Shown: piece by piece, positions 26,342 to 34,286 of the stretch
Layout: each line of letters begins with the position of its first letter
Numbering within the stretch: the first letter of the stretch is position 1
Source of the DNA: JBQTIQ01 sp052387955
GTDB taxonomy: Bacteria > Actinomycetota > Acidimicrobiia > Acidimicrobiales > JACDCH01
Reading direction: 5' to 3'
NCBI GenBank assembly: GCA_052387955.1
Contig: JBQTIQ010000058.1
Location: 1 to 56,030, forward strand
Length of the DNA stretch: 56,030 bases
Made by a program: the position numbers and the translations under genes
Notes under the pieces: generated by a model
Databases searched by the model: none
What the model saw: only the letters and a program-made list of their open reading frames with translations
What the model was told of the DNA's origin: nothing

Positions 26342-26363
26342 ACCGTCCACCGAGGTGGACGGT
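26342..26363 (-). terminator. attenuator hairpin upstream of leuB
   Basis: A perfect inverted repeat, ACCGTCCACC/GGTGGACGGT, with almost no loop (nine pairs around CTCG). On the minus strand it is followed by TTCTTCAGTTTTCG. It lies between the Val/Ile leader peptide and leuB. The leuA leader hairpin has the same downstream T-rich sequence (GGTTCTTCAGTTTTCGC), so the two look homologous. Confidence 0.78.
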
Positions 26364-26390
26364 CTGGTGCGCACGCGAGGCTCGCGTGCG

Positions 26391-26432
26391 CTACACGATG
26401 ATGACTACGACGAAGCCGGAGTAGCCGGGCAC
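26391..26432 (-). CDS. Val/Ile leader peptide of the leuB-ilvE-cimA operon
   Basis: GTG at 26432 opens a 13-codon frame, MPGYSGFVVVIIV, ending in TAG at 26391. Six consecutive codons are Val-Val-Val-Ile-Ile-Val, placed 28 bases before the terminator hairpin. Ribosome stalling there when charged Val or Ile tRNA is scarce would let transcription proceed. A TTGACG-17-CACACT promoter ends seven bases before the GTG, so the transcript is probably leaderless and needs no Shine-Dalgarno. The regulated operon makes Ile (cimA) and all branched-chain amino acids (ilvE), matching the codons. Confidence 0.8.
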   Translation of the reverse strand: MPGYSGFVVVIIV

Positions 26433-26439
26433 GGTGCAC

Positions 26440-26468
26440 AGTGTGCTTAGGCGCGGCCCAGGCGTCAA
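26440..26468 (-). promoter_or_regulatory. promoter of the leuB leader
   Basis: On the minus strand, TTGACG (26468-26463), a 17-base spacer and CACACT (26445-26440). The -10 ends seven bases before the GTG of the leader peptide. The same -35 and CAC--T -10 type occurs before the leuA leader and, with TTGATG and CACTAT, before the ilvB leader. Confidence 0.65.
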
Positions 26469-26512
26469 CCCGTGAGAGCTGTCGTCCGGCTGCGACTGCC
26501 TAACCTGGGCCG

Positions 26513-26983
26513 ATGGCCGAGACACAACACCTGTCCCGCGAAGCCTTCGAACGCCTGCGCGCCGAACACCTGGACCTCACCACCCGAGGCCGGGTGGACA
26601 TCGCCCGCAAGATCGAGACGGCCCGCGAGCTCGGCGACCTCTCCGAGAACGGCGACTACCACGCCGCCAAGGAGGAGCAGGGGAAGATGGAAGGGCGGAT
26701 CCTCCGTCTCGACGCCATCATCAAGAACGCCGAGATCGTCGAGGGCGGCGGCGGCGACGCCGTCCAGGCCGGATCGGTGGTCGAGATCCGCTACCACGGC
26801 GACGAGGCCACCGAGCGCTACCTCATCGGCTCGATCGAAGAGCAGCACGACGACACCCTCGACGGCGTCATCTCCCCCGGTTCGCCCCTGGGCCGCGCCT
26901 TGATGGGGGCCAAGGCCGGGGACGTGGTCGACTTCGAGACGCCCCGGGGGACCCAGAAGGTCGAGGTCGTCGGCATCTCATGA
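26513..26983 (+). CDS. greA: transcription elongation factor GreA
   Basis: 156 residues. GreA rescues backtracked RNA polymerase by stimulating transcript cleavage. The N-terminal coiled-coil hairpin has the acidic tip motif GDLSENGDYHAAKEEQGKME (Asp and Glu at the tip), and the C-terminal FKBP-like domain has RYLIGSIEEQ, ISPGSPLGRALMGAKAGD and VVDFETP. Length is normal. The ATG is preceded by TAACCT six bases upstream, suggesting a leaderless mRNA. It overlaps leuC as ATGA, so greA-leuC-leuD form one operon, an unusual pairing of a transcription factor with Leu genes. Confidence 0.95.
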   Translation: MAETQHLSREAFERLRAEHLDLTTRGRVDIARKIETARELGDLSENGDYHAAKEEQGKMEGRILRLDAIIKNAEIVEGGGGDAVQAGSVVEIRYHGDEATERYLIGSIEEQHDDTLDGVISPGSPLGRALMGAKAGDVVDFETPRGTQKVEVVGIS

Positions 26984-28386
26984 GCCGGCCGCAGACCTTG
27001 AGCGAGAAGGTGTGGGACCGCCACGTGGTGCGGGCCGAGACGGGCCAACCCGACCTGCTGTACATCGACCTGCACCTGGTCCACGAGGTGACCTCGCCGC
27101 AGGCCTTCGACGGCCTGCGCCTGGCCGGGCGCACGGTGCGCCGGCCCGACCTCACCGTGTGCACCGAGGACCACAACGTCCCCACCGCCGATACCGACCA
27201 GCCCATCGCCGACGCCGTCAGCCGCAAGCAGGTCGACACGCTGAGGGCCAACGTGGCCGAGTTCGGCCTCACCCACTTCCCGATGCGCGACCCGGGCCAG
27301 GGCATCGTGCACATCATCGGCCCCGAGCAGGGCTGGACCCTGCCGGGGATGACCATCGTGTGCGGCGACAGCCACACCTCGACGCACGGGGCCTTCGGCG
27401 CCCTCGCCTTCGGCATCGGCACCAGCGAGGTCGAGCACGTCCTCGCCACCCAGACCCTGCCCCAGCAGCCGGGGCGCACGCTGGCCGTCACCGTCGGCGG
27501 CGACCTGCCCCCGGGCTCGACGGCCAAGGACGTCATCCTCGCCATCCTCGGTCGCATCGGCACCGGTGGCGGCATCGGCCACATCGCCGAGTACCGCGGC
27601 GCGGCCATCCGGGCGCTGTCGATGGAGGGCCGGATGACGGTGTGCAACATGTCGATCGAGGCCGGCGCCAAGGCGGGCATGATCGCCCCCGACGACGTGA
27701 CCTTCGACTACCTCGCCGGGCGCGCCCACGCCCCCGCCGGCGCCGCCTGGGATGCGGCGGTGCAGGACTGGCGGTCGCTGGTGACCGACGACGACGCCAG
27801 CTTCGATCGCGAGGTTGCCCTCGACGCCGCCGAGATCCACCCCCACGTTTCCTGGGGCACCAACCCCGGCCAGGTGGTAGCGATCACCGGCTCGGTGCCC
27901 GACCCCGACGGCTTCGCCGATGCCGGCGCCCGCTCGGCCGCGGCGCGGGCGCTCGAGTACATGGGGCTTACCGCCGGCCAGCCGATCCGCGACATCGCCG
28001 TCGACACGATCTTCATCGGCTCGTGCACCAACGGCCGAATCGAGGACCTGCGGGCGGTGGCGGCGGTGGCCCGGGGCCGGCGGGTGGCGTCGGGCGTGCG
28101 CACCCTGGTGGTGCCGGGCTCGTGGGCGGTGAAGGCGCAGGCCGAAGCCGAAGGCCTCGACGTCGTGCTCACCGACGCCGGCTTCGACTGGCGTGACCCG
28201 GGATGCTCGATGTGCCTGGCCATGAACCCGGACAAGCTGGCACCGGGCGAGCGGTGCGCGTCGACGTCCAACCGGAACTTCGAGGGCCGCCAGGGCCGCG
28301 GCGGCCGGACCCATCTGGTGTCGCCCGCCGTCGCCGCCGCCACCGCCATCAAGGGCGCCTTCGCCACCCCCGAGGAGCTCGGCTGA
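26980..28386 (+). CDS. leuC: 3-isopropylmalate dehydratase large subunit
   Basis: 468 residues from ATG at 26980 (ATGA overlap with greA). With LeuD it isomerises 2- to 3-isopropylmalate through a [4Fe-4S] cluster. Cluster ligands are seen as Cys in FIGSCTNGRIEDL and the pair in DPGCSMCLAMNPD. Other aconitase-family motifs: TVCTEDHNVPT, GMTIVCGDSHTSTHGAFG, EAGAKAGMIAPDD. Length is normal for bacterial LeuC. It shares one base with leuD (TGATG). The heterodimer would also hydrate and isomerise citramalate-derived intermediates for the cimA route. Confidence 0.97.
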   Translation: MSRPQTLSEKVWDRHVVRAETGQPDLLYIDLHLVHEVTSPQAFDGLRLAGRTVRRPDLTVCTEDHNVPTADTDQPIADAVSRKQVDTLRANVAEFGLTHFPMRDPGQGIVHIIGPEQGWTLPGMTIVCGDSHTSTHGAFGALAFGIGTSEVEHVLATQTLPQQPGRTLAVTVGGDLPPGSTAKDVILAILGRIGTGGGIGHIAEYRGAAIRALSMEGRMTVCNMSIEAGAKAGMIAPDDVTFDYLAGRAHAPAGAAWDAAVQDWRSLVTDDDASFDREVALDAAEIHPHVSWGTNPGQVVAITGSVPDPDGFADAGARSAAARALEYMGLTAGQPIRDIAVDTIFIGSCTNGRIEDLRAVAAVARGRRVASGVRTLVVPGSWAVKAQAEAEGLDVVLTDAGFDWRDPGCSMCLAMNPDKLAPGERCASTSNRNFEGRQGRGGRTHLVSPAVAAATAIKGAFATPEELG

Positions 28387-28979
28387 TGGAGGCGGTCAGG
28401 ATCGTCCAAGGCACCGCCGTCCCCCTCGACCGCAGCGACGTCGACACCGACCAGATCATCCCCAGCGACTGGCTGAAGCGGGTCGAACGCACCGGCTTCG
28501 AACGGGGGCTGTTCTCGGAGTGGCGCGACGACCCCGGCTTCGTGCTCAACGACGAGCGCTTCGCCGGAGCCACCGTGCTGGTGGCGGGGCCAAACTTCGG
28601 CACCGGGTCGTCACGGGAGCACGCGGTGTGGGCCATCCAGCAGTACGGGTTCAAGGCGGTCATCAGCCCCCGCTTCGGGGACATCTTCCGCAACAACTCG
28701 GCCAAGAACGGCCTGGTGTCGGTGGTGGTCGACGCCGAGACCGGCGAACGCCTGCTGCGGGCGGTGCAGGACGACCCGACGCTCGAGCTGCTGATCGACG
28801 TGGAGCGGCGCACCCTCGAGGCGCCGGCGCTGGGGCTCTCGGTCGAGTTCCCCCTCGACGATTCGGTGCGCCAACGGTTCCTGGCCGGCCTCGACGACAT
28901 CGGCATCACCCTCGAGCACGCCGACGACATCGGTGCCTACGAGGCCGATCGGCCGGCGTGGCTGCCGGCCGCGAGCTGA
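28386..28979 (+). CDS. leuD: 3-isopropylmalate dehydratase small subunit
   Basis: 197 residues from ATG at 28386, overlapping the leuC stop by one base. This is the swivel domain of isopropylmalate isomerase: PLDRSDVDTDQIIPSDWLKR at the N-terminus, GPNFGTGSSREHAVWA, and ISPRFGDIFRNNSAKNGL. Length matches the family. It is the last gene of greA-leuC-leuD; the short gap after it (45 bases) leads to a convergent gene, and no clear terminator is visible. Confidence 0.96.
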   Translation: MEAVRIVQGTAVPLDRSDVDTDQIIPSDWLKRVERTGFERGLFSEWRDDPGFVLNDERFAGATVLVAGPNFGTGSSREHAVWAIQQYGFKAVISPRFGDIFRNNSAKNGLVSVVVDAETGERLLRAVQDDPTLELLIDVERRTLEAPALGLSVEFPLDDSVRQRFLAGLDDIGITLEHADDIGAYEADRPAWLPAAS

Positions 28980-29024
28980 GCGGCGTCGCCCCTCACCCTC
29001 CCGCTTCGGCGCCGCTGGTACGGG

Positions 29025-30176
29025 TCAGACCGAGGGGAGTAGGACGATCGACGCTCGGACGCTGTTGTCGCCGGCCACGGAGGGATAGGAGCGGGCCACC
29101 TTGTCGCACAGGTCGAGCATCTGGTCCTGCTTGGGCCGGCCAGCCCGGAAGGCGAAGAACTCGAACGTGGGGGCGGCGTGGCCGCCGGGCACGGCCTGGC
29201 GCACGAGCAGGTCGGCTATCGGGAACAGGACGCCTTGCATGGCGGTCAGGTACGACCGCTCGAGCTGCCAGCGGGCCGACGCGTGCCGTTCGTCGGCCGG
29301 CGTGGCGTAGAGGGCGTCGACCATGGCCAGCAGGTAGCAGTAGCCGGCGTTGAACAGCCGGGCCAGGTCGGCGACCGGGGCCGGGTACTGGGTCGCTTTG
29401 GGGTTGTCGGGCACGGGCCAGACGGCGCCGATCCCGTCGATCCCCTCGGCGATGGCCTTGAACCGGGCGTAGTGCGACTGCTCGTCGAGGCCGAGCTGGG
29501 GGGCAGCCGGGTCGAGCGGGACCTGCAGGCGGCCGGGGCTGGTGCCCTCACCTTGGACGACGATCGTATCGATGGCCTCGAGAGCGGTCACGAGGTCTGA
29601 CACCACCACCGGCTGACCGCCGCCGTCTTGGTTGTAGTACCCGGCGGCGAACTGCAGGTCGGTTTGGGGATTGGCGAACAGGTCGGGGCCGGCCAGGGTC
29701 TCGAACCCGAGCCGGATCGCTTCGTAGAACTGGCCCAACGTGTTGTACTGGTCGGGTTGGGGTGGCCCGTCGGCGGTCATGGGCCGCTCGAGGGGCATGA
29801 AGACGTCGTGCATGAGTGCGGGCGAGCAGGCCGACAGACGGAGCTCGAGCGGTGGGACGCGATGGAGCATGGGCGTCGGGTACGTCGGCACGAATGCCTT
29901 GTCGTAGAACGCGATCCGGTCCCCCCCGCCGACGGCCACGAGGAGATTGCGGGCCAGGCTGAGGTGCAGCATCTCCTCGATGACGACGGCTCGGATGGCG
30001 CGGAAGGCGGACTGCCCCGGCGACCACTGCGAATAGCTCTGGGCCCGGATCGAATAGCCGGCGTACAGGTACAGCGGGATGGTCGACAGCTCCACTTGGG
30101 CCGCCTGGTACAGGTGGTCGCGCAGCGACTCGATCGTGGTGATCGGGCCGGTCGTGAGCGGGCGTGGCGTCTTCAC
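29025..30176 (-). CDS. VioB-like ferritin-fold protein of the MNIO operon
   Basis: 383 residues from GTG at 30176, overlapping the upstream stop as GTGA. The N-terminal 220 residues match the ferritin-like domain of iminophenyl-pyruvate dimer synthase VioB: TTIESLRDHLYQAAQVELST, IPLYLYAGYSI, VVIEEMLHLSLARNLLVAVG and YPTPMLHRVPPLELRL. Metal-ligand candidates are the Glu of QVELS and the EEMLH group. The C-terminal half is helical (YLLAMVDALYATP, FEFFAFRAG). No violacein genes are present, so it is not a pigment enzyme here. As last gene of a tightly coupled RiPP-type operon it probably oxidises or reshapes the precursor, or uses iron from it; this is inference. Confidence 0.8.
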   Translation of the reverse strand: MKTPRPLTTGPITTIESLRDHLYQAAQVELSTIPLYLYAGYSIRAQSYSQWSPGQSAFRAIRAVVIEEMLHLSLARNLLVAVGGGDRIAFYDKAFVPTYPTPMLHRVPPLELRLSACSPALMHDVFMPLERPMTADGPPQPDQYNTLGQFYEAIRLGFETLAGPDLFANPQTDLQFAAGYYNQDGGGQPVVVSDLVTALEAIDTIVVQGEGTSPGRLQVPLDPAAPQLGLDEQSHYARFKAIAEGIDGIGAVWPVPDNPKATQYPAPVADLARLFNAGYCYLLAMVDALYATPADERHASARWQLERSYLTAMQGVLFPIADLLVRQAVPGGHAAPTFEFFAFRAGRPKQDQMLDLCDKVARSYPSVAGDNSVRASIVLLPSV

Positions 30177-31054
30177 CGGGGCCTTGCCTCCCCCTCCTGT
30201 TTCGCCGTCTCCCCGGCCGCGTTGACGGCGAGGGCGAAGAACCCTTGGCCCGCCCACGAACGCGCCCATTGCCGGGCCGGCCGGTCCTCCTCGGTCGCCG
30301 CCTCACCGAAGACGACGCCGGCCACCAGGGCACCGAGCAGGGCGTGCTGGGCGACGTCGAGGACGGTGATCGTCACGTCGTAGTGGCGCCGGCACAGCGC
30401 CAAGTAGCTGGGCTGGGCCGCGGGCAGGGGTGGACGATCGCCTCGCCGCACCGCGACGAGGTAGGGCCCGACGGGGTACCGAGCCGCCATCAGGGCCAGG
30501 CACGGCGCCGCCTGGAACGTCAGGCCGGGCCAAGTGTTGCCGTCGGCCGGGCCCGGGAGATCGCCCGGATCGACCACGGGGCCGCCTTCGGTGCCCGGCC
30601 CCTCGAGGGCGACGTTGAAGGCACGCTCGAGGCGGGCCAGGTCGACCAGGAAGTCGGGCCACGCCTCCCGGGCGCCGGCCGGCTGGTCGGCGTCGGGCCG
30701 GGTGCGGGCGAGGTGCTCGGCCCAGCGGTCGTCGAGATCGGCCAGCGTGCGGCCACTCGGGGGGTTGTGGTGCAGGTAGTCGCGGGCAAAGGCGTCGAAC
30801 AGGTCGTCGCCCAGCGCGTGGCGCAGGCCCAGGTGCTGCGACCGGAGGCACTCGACCAACCGGGCCCGGACGCCTCGCTGGTATACGGCCAGGCGCTCGC
30901 CTTCGCCCAAGCGCGCCGAGCGGGTGACGACCCGCTGGGCGGTCCCGGCCCACGGGCTGCTCGCCTCCCCTTCGTCGAGGGAGCCGAGCAGGGCGTCTTG
31001 CATCCAGGCCTGGAGCTGGCCCAGGTCGAGGGGCCGGTCCACGGCACCGTTCAT
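30173..31054 (-). CDS. DUF2063 protein, MNIO partner (HvfC/BufC-like)
   Basis: 293 residues from ATG at 31054 (ATGA overlap with the MNIO gene). The N-terminal DUF2063 region reads LGQLQAWMQDALLG, ERLAVYQRGVRARLVECL, LRHALGDDLFDAFARDYL and HNPPSGRTLADL. The C-terminal half has LTFQAAPCLALMAARYPVG and ITVLDVAQHALLGALVAG. In known DUF692/MNIO pathways (HvfABC, bufferins, methanobactin MbnC) a partner of this kind binds the precursor and helps the iron enzyme act. The gene directly follows the MNIO gene here, which supports the same role. Confidence 0.85.
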   Translation of the reverse strand: MNGAVDRPLDLGQLQAWMQDALLGSLDEGEASSPWAGTAQRVVTRSARLGEGERLAVYQRGVRARLVECLRSQHLGLRHALGDDLFDAFARDYLHHNPPSGRTLADLDDRWAEHLARTRPDADQPAGAREAWPDFLVDLARLERAFNVALEGPGTEGGPVVDPGDLPGPADGNTWPGLTFQAAPCLALMAARYPVGPYLVAVRRGDRPPLPAAQPSYLALCRRHYDVTITVLDVAQHALLGALVAGVVFGEAATEEDRPARQWARSWAGQGFFALAVNAAGETAKQEGEARPR

Positions 31055-31911
31055 GCCGGCACCGGCTCGGGTCGCGCCGGAGGCGGGCCGAACGCGGCGC
31101 GAGCGTGGCCGAGCTCGTCGACCAGCGCGGCGAACGGCGGTAGTCGGTCGTCCCACTCGAGAACGGTGGGGACCGGCCCCAGCCGCGACACGGCCAGCCG
31201 GTAGAGGTCCCACACCGGGCCTGCCACCGGGCCGTCGTGAGAGTCGACGAGATGGGTCCCGAGGTCGCGGTGGCCGGCGACGTGGATCTCGACGACCCGG
31301 TCGGCGGGTACCTGGCGCACGAGCTCGGCGGGATCGAGGTCGTTGTTGACGCCCGACACGTAGGCGTTGTTCACGTCGAGCAGCAGCCCGCATCCGGCCT
31401 CGTCGGCCAGCCGGGCCAGGAACTCGCCCTCGGTCATGGTCGATCGGCAAAAGCCCAGGTATCGGCTCGGGTTCTCGAGCACCAAGGGTCGTTCCAGGAC
31501 GTCCTGGACCGTGCGCACCCGGCGGGCGACGTGAGCCAGTGTCTCTTCGTCGAAGGGGACCGGAAGCAGGTCATGGGCATTCAGGCCCCCGACCCCGGTC
31601 CAGCACAGGTGATCAGACACCCAGCGGGCGCCCACACCGTCGGCCAAGGCCCTGAGGCCTCGCAGATAGGCGGCGTCGAGGGCGTCGACGCTGGCAATCG
31701 ACATCGAAACGCCGTGGAGCACGATTGGGTACCGCTCGGCCACCTGGTCGAGCAGGTACCGCGGCCGTCCCTGCGAACCCAGGAAGTTCTCCGAGATCAC
31801 CTCGAAGAAGTCGACCTCCGGCGCATCGTCGACCACGTGGCGAAGATGGGCATGACGCAGGCCGAGGCCCATCGCCGCCGGCGCCGGCAGCTCGCCCGCT
31901 CCGCCGGTCAC
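31051..31911 (-). CDS. DUF692 multinuclear non-heme iron oxidase (MNIO, BufB/MbnB-like)
   Basis: 286 residues from GTG at 31911, whose GTGA overlaps the precursor stop; an ATG at 31872 is an alternative closer to where homology begins (GLGLRHAHL). The TIM-barrel metal ligands of DUF692 are visible: DFFEVISENFLG, IVLHGVSMSI, WVSDHLCWTG, LENPSRYLG, LLLDVNNAYVSGVNND, VVEIHVAGH, LVDSHDGPV and VLEWDDRLPP. MNIO enzymes modify Cys or other side chains of precursor peptides, for example to oxazolone-thioamides (methanobactin), thiooxazoles (bufferins) or cleaved Cys. A Cys-rich precursor and a DUF2063 partner flank it, so this is the central enzyme of a RiPP pathway. Confidence 0.92.
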   Translation of the reverse strand: MTGGAGELPAPAAMGLGLRHAHLRHVVDDAPEVDFFEVISENFLGSQGRPRYLLDQVAERYPIVLHGVSMSIASVDALDAAYLRGLRALADGVGARWVSDHLCWTGVGGLNAHDLLPVPFDEETLAHVARRVRTVQDVLERPLVLENPSRYLGFCRSTMTEGEFLARLADEAGCGLLLDVNNAYVSGVNNDLDPAELVRQVPADRVVEIHVAGHRDLGTHLVDSHDGPVAGPVWDLYRLAVSRLGPVPTVLEWDDRLPPFAALVDELGHARAAFGPPPARPEPVPA

Positions 31912-32507
31912 GGCGCCGGCTTGGGCCGCGCCCGCTTGGACCGCCGCGGTGCCGGCGCCGCCGGGTGGAACCGAGCGCGGGCGTAGCTCGGGACCTCGTC
32001 GTCGGGGACCCCTTCGCCGGGGGAGGGCCCGAACGGCACGCCGGCCTCGTACATCCGGGTCTCGAACCGCGCCCGGGCGAGCTTCCAAACGTTCTTGCCC
32101 TTGTTCGAACCGGCAGAGCTGACCCGGCTCACGTTGATCGGCGTGGCGCAGCTGCCGTTGTAGACGCAGGACTGGTCGCCGGGCTTGGCTTGTTCGGCCT
32201 CGGACCCGAGGAAGCCACAGCCCCCCTGCCCCCGGCAGGCGTTGGCGCCGTGGCACTCGTGGTACGAGGTGGCGCACTCACCCATGCCCGCCATCTCGCC
32301 GCTGCCGTTGACGCCGTGGCCCTTGCAGGCGTTGAGGCCCATGCAGACGTGCAGTTCGACCAGGTCCGCCTCGGCACCCCCGATTGCCTGGGGCGCGGTA
32401 CCGGGTGTCTCGCCGGAAGCTTTGCCCACCGCATGTGACCGTTCCCGCGGTGTGGCTGCCTGTCCTCGGCCCGGTAACCCTGTACGCCGGGACCCATCGT
32501 CGTCCAT
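31908..32507 (-). CDS. Cys-rich MNIO precursor-like protein, 199 aa
   Basis: 199 residues from ATG at 32507, with GGAAGG just upstream. Eight Cys lie in the middle (residues 55, 61, 78, 85, 91, 97, 114, 120). They include two related words, GLNACKGHG (58-65) and GANACRGQGG (88-96), plus HVCMG, MGECATSYHECHG and QSCVYNGSC. Such NAC(K/R)G(Q/H)G words are, from memory, typical of precursors found with DUF692 enzymes. There is no signal peptide, unlike bufferins; the first 45 residues are polar. The C-terminal 70 residues (KNVWKLARARFETRMYEAG onward) are Cys-free, end very basic, and may be a recognition or follower part. It is first in the operon and overlaps the MNIO gene as GTGA. Confidence 0.82.
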   Translation of the reverse strand: MDDDGSRRTGLPGRGQAATPRERSHAVGKASGETPGTAPQAIGGAEADLVELHVCMGLNACKGHGVNGSGEMAGMGECATSYHECHGANACRGQGGCGFLGSEAEQAKPGDQSCVYNGSCATPINVSRVSSAGSNKGKNVWKLARARFETRMYEAGVPFGPSPGEGVPDDEVPSYARARFHPAAPAPRRSKRARPKPAP

Positions 32508-32662
32508 CGCCTTCCCGCCTTGCGTCGACCAATGTGCGACTGGGCCGATTGGCGGACACTCACCTGAGTCGGCGTCACGCCCCGGCCATCACCGTCCTGC
32601 TCATATGCGATCCTGGAGCCCGCTCGAGCCTTCCCATAGATCGTTCTCCGCTACGCCGAGAG

Positions 32663-32692
32663 ATTGTATTACCGCATTTGGTCGTGCGTCAA
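32663..32692 (-). promoter_or_regulatory. near-consensus promoter of the MNIO/precursor operon
   Basis: On the minus strand, TTGACG (32692-32687), an 18-base spacer and TACAAT (32668-32663), or TAATAC with a 15-base spacer. This is the best sigma70-like promoter in the window, inside a local AT-rich patch, and gives a 5' untranslated region of about 150 bases before the precursor ATG. The rest of the 32508-32802 gap shows no gene. Confidence 0.65.
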
Positions 32693-32802
32693 CGGTGCCG
32701 TCGCCACCGTCGAGACCGCCGGGCGGGCTCGAAATCGACGGCCCCCGCCCCGTTTGCAGACAGGCCCAACGTCGATCCGACCAGAGCACTCGGGGCTCAA
32801 CG

Positions 32803-34200
32803 TCAGCCCGGGAACGCCGGTAACCCGTCGTCGAGCCACGCCGCCAGCGTCGGGGTCACGTCGCGCCCCGCGACCTCGTTGGCCAGCGTCTCGAAGTCAG
32901 CGCGGGACGCGGCCTGGCCGCCGAAGCGCGAGACCCACTGGCGCAACAGGGCGGAGAACGGCGCCGGACCGATCTCGGCCCGCAGGGCGTACAGGGCGAG
33001 GGCGCCCCGCAGGTACACCGAGGCGCCGAACAGGTCCTCCACGCCGGGGTCGGTGGGCGGCGGCAGGTCGGCTGCCGCCGCCTGGTCGTAGGCGAAGGCC
33101 GCACTCTGGGCCAGGGGGCGGCCCCGGCCGTGCTCGTCCCACATCCACTCCGCGTAGGTGGCGAAACCCTCGTTGAGCCAGATGTCCTCCCACGACGACA
33201 GCGTCACGTGGTTGCCGAACCATTGGTGGGCCGCCTCGTGGGCGACGACCGCCTCGTGGGTGGGGCCGCCGAAGATCGAGAACGTCTGGCATTCGAGGGC
33301 GGACCCGCCGAGACCGTCGGGCACCACGATCCCGCCGTAGACGTCGAAGGGGTAGGGCCCGAACTCGGATGCGAAGTAGTCGATCATCTCGCCCTGGCGT
33401 TCGAACGGTCCGGCCGCCGCCGGGTCGTCGACGGGGAACGCGTTGCGGATCGGCACGCCGCCGGCGGTCAGCTGGGTCGGCGTGAGCTCGTAGGCACCGA
33501 CGACCACAGTGGCCAGGTACGAAGCCATGGGCGAGCGCAGGTCCCAGGTCCAGGTGACACTGCCGGCGCCGTCGGGGACGGCGCTGATCAGCTCGCCGTT
33601 GGCCAGCGCGGCGGTGCCCTCGGGGACCGAGACCCGAAACGTGTAGGCGGCCTTGTCGGTGGGATGGTCGTTGGCCGGGAACCACCGCGACGCGCCGTCG
33701 GGTTCGCCGATGACCACGCTGCCGTGGTCGGTGTCGACCCAGCCCACGTCGAGGGGCACCGACGGCGCCGCCAGCGCTCCCGGGACGCCGCCGTAGGTGA
33801 CGACGGTGCTGAAGCCCTGGCCGGCGGCGAGCGGCGCGACCGGGGTGACCACCAGCTCGGCGCCGGCCCGCTCGAAGGCGGCGCCGGCGCCGTCGACGAC
33901 GACGGACCCGACGTCGAAGCCCTCGAGGTCGAGGTTGAAACGGCTCAGCCCGGTGCGGGCGGTGGCCGCCACCGTGACCACACCGTCGAGCCGGTTGGTT
34001 CCCGGGTCGACCACGAGGTCGAGGCGGTAGTGGCCGACGTCGTAGCCGCCGTTGCCGAGCCCGGGGAAGTAGGGGTCGCCCACGCCCGGCTCCCCCACGA
34101 CGGGGGGAACCGTCGACGGAGGGGGTGTTGCCGCCGAGCCGGCACAGCCGCCGACGATCGCCAGCACCACGACGACCGCAACGGCCCGGCGAGCTCCCAC
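32803..34200 (-). CDS. M1 family metallopeptidase, predicted lipoprotein
   Basis: 465 residues from GTG at 34200. The N-terminus GARRAVAVVVVLAIVGGCAG is a lipoprotein signal with lipobox VGGC, so the enzyme is probably anchored outside the membrane. The beta-sandwich domain comes first (YFPGLGNGGYDVGHYRLDL), then the catalytic gluzincin motif HEAAHQWFGNHVTL with the third zinc ligand in WLNEGFATYAEW. The exopeptidase motif is replaced by a GGSALECQTF-like strand, as in other short M1 members. It lacks the large C-terminal helical domain of PepN, ending at about 465 residues. It probably degrades extracytoplasmic peptides. The frame upstream of GTG is formed by a repeat and is not coding. Confidence 0.9.
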   Translation of the reverse strand: MGARRAVAVVVVLAIVGGCAGSAATPPPSTVPPVVGEPGVGDPYFPGLGNGGYDVGHYRLDLVVDPGTNRLDGVVTVAATARTGLSRFNLDLEGFDVGSVVVDGAGAAFERAGAELVVTPVAPLAAGQGFSTVVTYGGVPGALAAPSVPLDVGWVDTDHGSVVIGEPDGASRWFPANDHPTDKAAYTFRVSVPEGTAALANGELISAVPDGAGSVTWTWDLRSPMASYLATVVVGAYELTPTQLTAGGVPIRNAFPVDDPAAAGPFERQGEMIDYFASEFGPYPFDVYGGIVVPDGLGGSALECQTFSIFGGPTHEAVVAHEAAHQWFGNHVTLSSWEDIWLNEGFATYAEWMWDEHGRGRPLAQSAAFAYDQAAAADLPPPTDPGVEDLFGASVYLRGALALYALRAEIGPAPFSALLRQWVSRFGGQAASRADFETLANEVAGRDVTPTLAAWLDDGLPAFPG

Positions 34201-34286
34201 CGGGCCGAGAGTACGGCTGGCCCCGGGCTCCCAAGGGTCAGGAGCCCTAAGAGCGTGCTGGCCTGGGGATCGACTCGCTCGGACGT

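Noticed and set aside
29025..30176. violacein biosynthesis gene vioB
   Set aside because: Only the ferritin-like domain matches; the protein is far shorter than VioB and no other vio genes are present.
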